From contig CAKUHJ010000054.1 of assembly GCA_934655935.1 (NCBI GenBank), positions 1 through 11,398 of the forward strand: 11,398 nucleotides of DNA. Direction: 5' to 3'. Source of the DNA: an uncultured Oscillospiraceae bacterium (lineage in GTDB: Bacteria > Bacillota > Clostridia > Oscillospirales > Oscillospiraceae). The notes under the pieces were generated by a model, which did not search any database, was not told the DNA's origin, and saw only the letters and a program-made list of their open reading frames with translations. Position 1 is the first letter of the stretch, and each line of letters opens with the position of its first letter. A program made the position numbers and the translations under genes. Of the stretch, positions 5,811 through 11,398 are shown piece by piece.

Positions 5811-6026
5811 ATGAAGGAAATCTGGAAGCAGACGAAGAAAATTACCCTGCCGAAGGCCTCGGCAACGGAGCAGCAGTTCGAATTTGTGTGCATCAACGGC
5901 CGGGCCTTTCAGGTCCCGCGCGGCTGCGAGGTGGAGGTTCCGGCCCCGGTGTACGAGGTGCTGGAAAACGCGCGTGTGCAGCTTGCACGCGCCAAGCACA
6001 GCGCGGACGCGCTGGCAATGGGGTGA
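5811..6026 (+). CDS. Small conserved-type head protein, function unknown
   Basis: This 71-residue protein follows the capsid gene. The N-terminus is Lys-rich (MKEIWKQTKK), followed by a short beta-like segment with CINGRAFQVPRGCEVEVP (about 27-44) and a helix ending the protein. Small proteins with an NGR..QVPRG-type core are, as I recall, common beside N4-gp56 capsid genes in Clostridia phages, but without assigned function. It could be a capsid-decorating or head-completion protein. The ATG follows AAAGGAG at a good distance, and a 4-bp gap leads to the next gene, implying coupled translation. That the gene is real is well supported; its role is inference from position. Confidence 0.8.
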   Translation: MKEIWKQTKKITLPKASATEQQFEFVCINGRAFQVPRGCEVEVPAPVYEVLENARVQLARAKHSADALAMG

Positions 6027-6030
6027 GGGC

Positions 6031-6402
6031 ATGCGCATCCAGGAAGCGCTTGCGGCGCTGGACCGGCTGGTTCCGAACGCGTATGAAAACGAGGAGAAGC
6101 TTGCGTGGCTGAATGAGTTTGACGCCATGCTCTACCGCGACGTGTTTGCGGAGCATCTGCCGCTGCCGGAGCCCTTTCCGGGCTATACGGCCCAGACGCC
6201 GCTGGACACGGAGCTGCTGCTGCCGCAGGCATACTCGCAGATGTATCTGTGGCTGATGGAGATGAAGCTCTGCGAATTGAACGGGGAGCTCCGCCGCGCG
6301 AACAACGCTGCGGCAAAGCTGAATGCGGGCCTCAGCGCGTTCCGCAACTGGTATCACCGGATGCACCTGCCGCGGCAGGACGCGCTGGCCTTCCGGCTGT
6401 GA
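6031..6402 (+). CDS. Probable head-tail connector/adaptor protein
   Basis: This 123-residue protein is mostly helical. It starts with MRIQEALAALDRLVPNAY, has a Pro-rich middle (LPLPEPFPGYTAQTPLDTELLLP, split here only by its two Pro runs at about 44-66) and ends with long helices rich in Leu, Asn and Arg. The position between a capsid-proximal small gene and the large nozzle-like gene matches that of T7 gp11 or P22 gp4-type adaptors, which sit between portal and tail. The ATG at 6031 overlaps no gene and follows TGAGGG, which includes the previous stop. Longer in-frame starts upstream translate the previous gene out of frame. Function is inferred from synteny and helical content, with no diagnostic motif. 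Confidence 0.72.
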   Translation: MRIQEALAALDRLVPNAYENEEKLAWLNEFDAMLYRDVFAEHLPLPEPFPGYTAQTPLDTELLLPQAYSQMYLWLMEMKLCELNGELRRANNAAAKLNAGLSAFRNWYHRMHLPRQDALAFRL

Positions 6403-6414
6403 GGAGGGGAGCGG

Positions 6415-8154
6415 ATGCAGTATCAGATCCTTGCCGTCCCGGCGCAGGAGCAGGTGGTGACGGAGGTATTTTCCGGATACGACCACAACCGGAGGATTGC
6501 CGACGGCGCGTTTTACGAGATGGAGAATCTGACGGCGGATGAATATCCGCTGCTTTGCGCAAGGCCCCGGCGCGGCGCGGCGGCGAGCATTCCCGGCTGC
6601 CAGGGGCTAATCGCGCGGGACAAGCTGGTATGGGTGCAGAACGGCCTTCTTTACATCGGCGGGACCTCCATGGGCCCCTACATGGGAGGCGTGACGCTCA
6701 CGGCGGGAGAGAAGCAGCTGGTATCGATGGGCGCTTACGTGTGCGTGTTTCCGGACGGGTATTACTTCAACACGGAGGCCTACACCGACAACGGCTATAT
6801 GGCGCAGGAAAACAGCTTCACGGCGTCGAGCTCGGCCAAGGTCAGCCTCACGTGCTGCCAGCAGGACGGGACGGCGATCTCCTATGCATCCTCCAAGCCG
6901 GAAAGCCCCACGAACGGCGCTTACTGGCTGGACACGGGCGCGAAGGAGCTGCGGCAGTGGAGCAGCGCCCAGAGCCAATGGGTCACGGTGCCGACAACGT
7001 ATGTCAAGCTTACGGCAAACGGCCTGGGGCGCGGAATCTCGCAGTGGGACGGCGTCCGGCTGTCCGGCCTGAGCGGAAGCGCGGCCGTGCTGAACGGGGC
7101 GCAGGTGGTGCAAAGCTGCGGGGAAAACTTCCTCGTGGTGATTGGAATCCTGAACAGCTACACGCCGCAGACGAGCGGGACGGTGCGCGTGCGCCGGACG
7201 GTGCCGGATATGGACTATATCACCGAGTGCGGAAACCGGCTCTGGGGCTGCCGGTACGGCGTGGCGGACGGAAAGACCGTAAACGAGCTGTACTGCTGCA
7301 AGCTGGGGGACTTCAGGAACTGGGAATGCTACCAGGGCATTGCAACCGATTCCTGGCGGGCCAGCTGCGGAACGGACGGGCGCTTTACGGGCGCGGCGAC
7401 GCTTGCCGGGAGCCCGATCTTCTTCAAGGAGGACTGCTTCCACCGCGTGTATCCAAGCGCGCAGGGCGCGCACCGGGTGGTAGAGCAGAAGGCGCGCGGG
7501 GTGCAGTACGGGAGCGCGAAGAGCCTGGCGGTCATCGCGGAGCGGCTTTACTACAAGGCGCGCGACGGCGTATGCGTCTACGACGGGAGCCTGCCGGTGC
7601 TGATCTCGCAGGCGTTCGGGACGGAGCTTTACCGAAGCGCCGCCGCGGGCGGCGTGCGCGGGAAATATTATATCTCCATGCAGGACGCCAGGGATGGCTG
7701 GCACCTGTTTGTTTACGACACGAAGAGCGGGCTCTGGCACCGGGAGGACGCGACAAAGGCCGTGCAGCTGGCGCGCGTGCAGGATGAGCTTTATTTCCTG
7801 GACGGGGACGGGAAGCTCTGGAGCGTGTACGCAAGCGCCGGGACGAAGGAGGGCGCGGTTTCGTGGTCGGCGGAGACCGGAGTGCTTGGCTTCGGGTCGG
7901 TGGGAAAGAAGTATGTGTCGCGGCTGAATCTCAGGATGCAACTGCCGAAGGGCTCGCGGTGCGATTTCTGGGTGCAGTACGATTCGGACGGCCAGTGGCG
8001 GCACGCGGGGCACATGGAGGGAAGGCAGCTCAAAAGCTTCCTGCTTCCCATCCGGCCCTGCCGGTGCGACCACCTGCGCTTTAAGATGACAGGGAGCGGC
8101 GATTTCCGGCTCTACAGCCTGGCAAGGCTGATGGAGTACGGAAGCGACGTATAA
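6415..8154 (+). CDS. Tail stabilisation / nozzle protein, beta-propeller-like
   Basis: This 579-residue protein is beta-rich with regularly spaced aromatic and Gly-containing strands, as in beta-propeller nozzle proteins (P22 gp10, T7 gp12). The N-terminal stretch FSGYDHNRRIADGAFYEMEN (about 19-38), followed by YPLLCARPRRG, is one I associate with proteins annotated as putative stabilisation protein in gut Firmicutes phages. Later strands such as DKLVWVQNGLLYIGG, ERLYYKARDGVCVYDG and DELYFLDGDGKLWSVY look like repeated propeller blades. There are no membrane segments or signal peptide. The gene begins behind GAGGGGAG twelve bases after the connector candidate. It would cap the portal-adaptor channel and hold the fibres. 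The family call is moderately sure; the exact structural analogue is inference. Confidence 0.75.
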   Translation: MQYQILAVPAQEQVVTEVFSGYDHNRRIADGAFYEMENLTADEYPLLCARPRRGAAASIPGCQGLIARDKLVWVQNGLLYIGGTSMGPYMGGVTLTAGEKQLVSMGAYVCVFPDGYYFNTEAYTDNGYMAQENSFTASSSAKVSLTCCQQDGTAISYASSKPESPTNGAYWLDTGAKELRQWSSAQSQWVTVPTTYVKLTANGLGRGISQWDGVRLSGLSGSAAVLNGAQVVQSCGENFLVVIGILNSYTPQTSGTVRVRRTVPDMDYITECGNRLWGCRYGVADGKTVNELYCCKLGDFRNWECYQGIATDSWRASCGTDGRFTGAATLAGSPIFFKEDCFHRVYPSAQGAHRVVEQKARGVQYGSAKSLAVIAERLYYKARDGVCVYDGSLPVLISQAFGTELYRSAAAGGVRGKYYISMQDARDGWHLFVYDTKSGLWHREDATKAVQLARVQDELYFLDGDGKLWSVYASAGTKEGAVSWSAETGVLGFGSVGKKYVSRLNLRMQLPKGSRCDFWVQYDSDGQWRHAGHMEGRQLKSFLLPIRPCRCDHLRFKMTGSGDFRLYSLARLMEYGSDV

Positions 8155-8174
8155 AAGACGGAGAGGGAGAGAGA

Positions 8175-9797
8175 ATGGGCAGCCTGACATTACAATACCC
8201 GCCGATGGGCGGCGGGAGCGTGGAGGGGCAGGTGGAAGGCCTCCGGCGGTATCTGATTTCCCTGACAGAGCAGCTCAACGGCGCGGACTGGTCGGCGCAG
8301 GCGGTGCTGCGGGAGGTTTCGCAGGCCATTGATGAGAGCGGCATGTCCGGCGCGGAGCGGCAGACGGTGCTGGGCGGCTGGGCCTCGCTCCGGTCGCTGA
8401 TCCTGAAGACGGCGGACTACGCGGCGCGGGAGTCGGAGAGCTTCCGGGCGGTGCTGGAGGGGAAATATGTGGCGGTGTCCACCTTCGGGAAGTACCAGGA
8501 GGAGCTGAAGCTGACGCTGGAGGCAAACGAGACGGCAATCTCCCAGGTCTACGACTACGCCGCCGAGATTGAGGACACGACCAACCAGCTCAAGGGCACG
8601 ACGGACCAGCTCAAGGGCTACACGGCGGGCGTCAACAACAAACTGACGGTAAACTCCCGGCAGTACGTGAAGACCGGGCTTCTTTACTATAACGGCGTAA
8701 GCCCGGTGTACGGCGTGGGCGTGGGCAACATCGAGACAACGGTTTCACAGGGGAGCACCGTGCTGGACCGGACGCGAAACGAGCTTCTGACCGTGACGCC
8801 GGGGCGGCTGAGCTTCTGGCAGGACGGGCAGGAGGTCGCGTATCTGACGGACAAGAAGCTCCATTTCCCGGCAGGCACGCTGGAGGCCTACAACGCAGTG
8901 CTGACCGGCACGCTCACGGCGGCGGCAGGCTCCAGCCTCGGGCCCTGGACGGTCTCGGAGACGAGCATTTACCGGACGGAAAACCAGTGGAGCGGGAGCG
9001 GGCTTTACTTCGGCACGGAGGGGCTTTCCATAAAGGACGCGTTCGCCGTGGACGCAGGCGGACGGCTGCAGGCGACAAATGCGGTGGTCTCGGGCGAGAT
9101 TGTGGCGACGAGCGGGTTTCTCGGCAACTGGCAGATTGAAGGGGATTGGTTGATTGGAGCGTCCAGCGCAAGAATTCAGATCGGTGACGTCGTTTTCGGG
9201 GAGCACGGACTTGAGACAGATGAGATCATAAATCCAGTGCATCTGCTGCAGGGCAGCGTCTATGGAATGTCGGCAATCAAGCGGAGAATCGAGCGCTACG
9301 GGAACGGCTTTTTTATCCCGCTGTTTGAGACGGACGCAAACGGGGCGCTGATGCCGGCATTCCCGATGATCGAGATCAGCGAGCTCATCAACTACATTGC
9401 CGACACCTATACAGACAGAAGCGGCGCAGAAGGCAGCGGCTCCGCACCCTCGACGGGCGGCGGAGGCGGCGGCGGGACCTACGCAAACGTCTGCGGCTAC
9501 TTTGGCGGCACGAACGAAAACCAGATCAAGCTACGCGCGAACATCAACGTCAACACCGGCACGAATACCGGCGACTACTGCCAGCCGGGCTATTACTACA
9601 CCTACGACCAGACCATGACGGTCACAGACCCGGTTTACGGCCAGGGGCTGCGCGTGTGGGCGGCAAACATGGTGGAATACAGCACGAACAACGGCACGCA
9701 GATTTCCGGCCCGACGGGAAGAAGCTGGGCGAACGGATCGTTCTTCGTGCAGAACGGGCACGTCTCGCGCTATCCGGGCGTGCAGATTGTGAACTGA
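8175..9797 (+). CDS. Modular tail fibre / receptor-binding protein
   Basis: This 540-residue protein has clear modules. Residues 1-60 (MGSLTLQYPPMGGGSVEGQV then a helical part) resemble the virion-anchoring N-terminus of Clostridia phage fibres. Residues about 90-160 are a coiled coil containing the tandem heptad TTNQLKG-TTDQLKG. Residues 160-330 form beta-structured shaft repeats, with a duplicated motif at 243-260 (LTGTLTA..GSSLGPWTV) and 305-321 (VSGEIVATSGFLGNWQI). A seven-Gly linker (428-434) precedes a C-terminal domain of about 106 residues rich in Asn, Thr, Gly and Tyr, the likely receptor-binding tip. The start has GGAGAGGGAGAGAG upstream. The shaft motif also occurs in siphovirus tail proteins, so a tail-tip role is possible, but the N-terminal anchor favours a fibre. 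Base use shifts near 9130-9260. Confidence 0.8.
   Translation: MGSLTLQYPPMGGGSVEGQVEGLRRYLISLTEQLNGADWSAQAVLREVSQAIDESGMSGAERQTVLGGWASLRSLILKTADYAARESESFRAVLEGKYVAVSTFGKYQEELKLTLEANETAISQVYDYAAEIEDTTNQLKGTTDQLKGYTAGVNNKLTVNSRQYVKTGLLYYNGVSPVYGVGVGNIETTVSQGSTVLDRTRNELLTVTPGRLSFWQDGQEVAYLTDKKLHFPAGTLEAYNAVLTGTLTAAAGSSLGPWTVSETSIYRTENQWSGSGLYFGTEGLSIKDAFAVDAGGRLQATNAVVSGEIVATSGFLGNWQIEGDWLIGASSARIQIGDVVFGEHGLETDEIINPVHLLQGSVYGMSAIKRRIERYGNGFFIPLFETDANGALMPAFPMIEISELINYIADTYTDRSGAEGSGSAPSTGGGGGGGTYANVCGYFGGTNENQIKLRANINVNTGTNTGDYCQPGYYYTYDQTMTVTDPVYGQGLRVWAANMVEYSTNNGTQISGPTGRSWANGSFFVQNGHVSRYPGVQIVN
8584..8618 (+). repeat. Tandem heptad-coding repeat in the fibre gene
   Basis: ACCAGCTCAAGGGC occurs at 8584-8597 and again at 8605-8618, a 21-bp period that encodes two consecutive seven-residue units, TTNQLKG and TTDQLKG. 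The period equals one coiled-coil heptad, so slippage or duplication here would lengthen the fibre stalk without breaking the frame. Confidence 0.7.
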
Positions 9798-9809
9798 GGA
9801 GGAGAAGAA

Positions 9810-9998
9810 ATGGTACAGGAAATCAGAACGCTTCAGAAGCGGCTGGCGCAGGCCGTCAACGAGTCCGGGCTTTCGCCGGCGGTTGCGGAGCTGGTGCTTG
9901 CGGGGGTGCACACGGAGCTGCTGGGCCTGGTTGAAAAGCAGGCCCAGGCCGAGGCGCAGCCAAGGGAGCAGAAGGAGGAAGCGGATGGGGCTTTATAA
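9810..9998 (+). CDS. Small helical protein of unknown function
   Basis: This 62-residue protein is probably all helical: a first helix with EIRTLQKRLAQAV, a second with LSPAVAELVLAGVHTELLGL, and a charged Glu/Gln/Lys tail. No Cys, membrane segment or known motif is seen. It starts behind GAGGAGGAG, twelve bases after the fibre gene, and overlaps the next gene by 14 bp. It could be a fibre assembly chaperone, given its place directly after the fibre gene, or a minor virion protein. That is inference only; I do not recognise the family. Confidence 0.72.
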   Translation: MVQEIRTLQKRLAQAVNESGLSPAVAELVLAGVHTELLGLVEKQAQAEAQPREQKEEADGAL

Positions 9999-11037
9999 GG
10001 TACAGGACAACGGCAAGGCGCCCTCCGGCCTCAAGGCCGGGGACGAGGTGGTCACGGGCGGAGGCACGTACCGCATTACGGGCGTAAACGCGGACGGAAG
10101 CTATCAGAGCCAGCTTTCCAACAGGAATCAGACCACCTACAGCTATCAGGGCGCGTACGACACGCGCGAAAGCCCCCTGACGCAGCAGGGCGTGTCCGGC
10201 CACACCAGGCAGAGGCTGCAGGGGCTGGAGGGCGGCTATACGCCGTCTGGCAGCGTGCAGCGGGCGCAGGAATATCTGAACGGCGTGATCGGCAGCAGGC
10301 CCGGCGCGTACGAGAGCAAGTGGGACCCGGAGCTGACCCGGCTGTATGAGCAGATCACAAACCGCAAGCCCTTCGAGTATGATCTGAATGCGGATATGCT
10401 CTACCAGCAGTACAAGGATCAGTATCAGCGCCTGGGGCGGACGGCGATGCAGGACACGATGGGCCAGGCGGCAAGCCTCACAGGCGGGTACGGCTCGACC
10501 TATTCAGAGCAGGTGGGGCAGCAGGCCTACAACGCGTATCTGCAGAGCCTGAACGACCTGGTGCCGCAGCTGTATGAAAGCGCGTACAGCAAGTACCGCG
10601 ACGAGGGAAACGACCTTTACAACCAGTACGGGCTTCTGCAGAGCCGGGAGCAGGCGGACTACAACCGCTACCGTGACGCGGTGTCGGACTACTACAGCGA
10701 CCTTTCCGACGCGCGCAGCGAATACGACGCGGCCTACAGCCGGGACTACACGGACTACGCAAACCAGCTTTCCTACTGGCAGCAGAAGGCGGCGGAGGAA
10801 AACGACCTCTATCTGCAGCAGCAGGCCGCCGCAGCCAAGAGCGCCGCAGGCGGCGGGGGCTCCGGCAGCTCCGGAGGAAAGAAGACCGGCAGCGGCAAGA
10901 CGCGCAGCGAGATTATCCAGATGGCGGCAAGGCGCGCGGACGTCGGGACGATTGCAGACGAGCTTGAACGGGCGCTGGCAGCCGGGACCATCACAGAGGC
11001 GGATGCAGACTTTATTCTGAGAGGCTACGGCTACTGA
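9985..11037 (+). CDS. Tyr/Gln-rich virion protein, candidate internal or ejection protein
   Basis: This 350-residue protein starts at 9985 behind AGAAGGAGGAAG, overlapping the previous gene by 14 bp. The first 50 residues hold a small beta-like unit (MGLYKVQDNGKAPSGLKAGD, then VVTGGGTYRITGVNADGSY). The middle (about 90-285) is helical and very rich in Tyr, Gln, Asp and Ala, with repeated DYxxxY-like patterns. From about residue 289 a Gly/Ser/Lys linker (GGGGSGSSGGKK) leads to a C-terminal helical unit of about 45 residues ending in ADFILRGYGY. No signal peptide, membrane segment or catalytic motif is evident. The place after the fibre and before a repeat protein fits the internal or ejection protein block of short-tailed phages. 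I recall related sequences in gut Clostridia phages, but none with a proven function. Confidence 0.8.
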   Translation: MGLYKVQDNGKAPSGLKAGDEVVTGGGTYRITGVNADGSYQSQLSNRNQTTYSYQGAYDTRESPLTQQGVSGHTRQRLQGLEGGYTPSGSVQRAQEYLNGVIGSRPGAYESKWDPELTRLYEQITNRKPFEYDLNADMLYQQYKDQYQRLGRTAMQDTMGQAASLTGGYGSTYSEQVGQQAYNAYLQSLNDLVPQLYESAYSKYRDEGNDLYNQYGLLQSREQADYNRYRDAVSDYYSDLSDARSEYDAAYSRDYTDYANQLSYWQQKAAEENDLYLQQQAAAAKSAAGGGGSGSSGGKKTGSGKTRSEIIQMAARRADVGTIADELERALAAGTITEADADFILRGYGY

Positions 11038-11050
11038 GGGGAGGAAACAG

Positions 11051-11398
11051 ATGGGCATATACGAACGCTTGAACGAGGCAAGGCGCGGGGGCTCCGGGAG
11101 GACCGGGGCCCCCGTCCTGGAAGGGCCGGAGAATCCGGCGGGCAGCGTCCGCCGGAGGCTTGAAAACGCGCGGCTGGACGCGCAGCCGCGCGCCGCGGCG
11201 CAGACAACGGCGGAGCATGACCAGCAGAGCGGCTACCGGCGCACGCAGGCGCTGAAGGCAGGCATGGACCTGCACCGGGTGTACCGCGACCAGGCACGCG
11301 GCTACAGCCTGACGCAGAGAATCAAAAACGCGCAGTACCTGAGCCAGCCGGACAATGCCAGAGGCTACGAGCAGACGCAGAAAATCAGGCAGGCCCAG
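11051..11398 (+). CDS. Start of a repeat-containing protein, cut by window end
   Basis: An open frame of 116 codons runs from an ATG behind GAGGGGAGGAAA to the last base without a stop, so the gene is partial at its 3' end. Residues 1-60 are Arg/Ala/Gln-rich and probably disordered, with two similar short pieces, YERLNEAR and RRRLENAR. From residue 61 a GY-x2-TQ-x-[LI]-[KR] motif recurs: GYRRTQALK (61-69), GYSLTQRIK (84-92) and GYEQTQKIR (105-113), 21-23 residues apart. The repeat suits an extended helical assembly. By position it may be the N-terminus of a large internal virion protein, possibly with a peptidoglycan hydrolase domain beyond the window. No function can be given from the visible part. 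Confidence 0.75.
   Translation, partial: MGIYERLNEARRGGSGRTGAPVLEGPENPAGSVRRRLENARLDAQPRAAAQTTAEHDQQSGYRRTQALKAGMDLHRVYRDQARGYSLTQRIKNAQYLSQPDNARGYEQTQKIRQAQ

Noticed and set aside
4065..6128. 687-codon open frame on the minus strand
   Set aside because: It lies opposite the Prp end, scaffold, capsid and two small genes that have clear start sites and family features. Its product is a low-complexity Arg/Leu/His/Ala mix. Such antisense frames arise when stop codons are rare in GC-rich coding DNA.
6555..7787. 410-codon plus-strand frame inside the nozzle-like gene
   Set aside because: Out-of-frame Gly/Arg/Ala-rich shadow fully nested in a well-supported gene.
6607..8190. 527-codon open frame on the minus strand
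   Set aside because: Antisense shadow of the nozzle-like gene; no ribosome binding site and biased composition.
1..11398. tRNA, rRNA, CRISPR array, insertion sequence or integrase attachment site
   Set aside because: No cloverleaf, regularly spaced repeats, transposase or integrase sequence, or terminal repeats were seen in the window.

Overview
The window reads as the packaging, head and tail module of a phage or prophage. Its likely host is a GC-rich Clostridia-type Firmicute, for example an Oscillospiraceae/Ruminococcaceae gut bacterium. Three things point there: strong AGGAGG-type ribosome binding sites before most genes, a GC-rich third codon position throughout, and a capsid N-terminus that carries the Firmicutes L27/Prp cleavage motif. 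All credible genes lie on the plus strand, overlap or nearly touch, and look like one late operon. Host assignment is inference.

Layout. Positions 1-198 are an AT-rich control region. It has a TTGACA-17 bp-TAAGAT promoter, a palindrome overlapping the -10 box, a short leader ending in a strong intrinsic terminator, two overlapping palindromes, and a hairpin just before the first ribosome binding site. Positions 199-1973 hold a small Cys/His protein, a short helical protein in the small-terminase position, and the large terminase. Positions 1998-5753 hold the portal, a Prp-type cysteine protease, a scaffold-like protein and an N4-gp56-type major capsid protein. Positions 5811-8154 hold two small head/connector candidates and a large tail stabilisation or nozzle-like protein. 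Positions 8175-9797 encode a modular tail fibre. Positions 9810-11398 encode a small protein, a Tyr-rich 350-residue protein and the start of a repeat-containing protein that runs off the window; the last two are candidates for internal or ejected virion proteins.

How the genes work together. The terminase motor pumps DNA through the portal into a prohead built from the major capsid protein on the scaffold. The Prp-like protease is placed to trim the first 11 residues of the capsid protein during maturation. Connector, nozzle and fibre would then complete the particle. No major tail tube, tail chaperone or tape-measure gene lies between capsid and fibre, which fits a short-tailed (podovirus-like) particle.

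The most interesting system is the phage-borne Prp homologue (H18, C30) paired with a capsid N-terminus containing NLQLFA. Staphylococcal phages such as 80alpha rely on the host Prp for this cut. Here enzyme and apparent substrate sit in the same assembly cassette. The second point of interest is the promoter-hairpin-terminator leader, whose layout resembles an antitermination-controlled late promoter.
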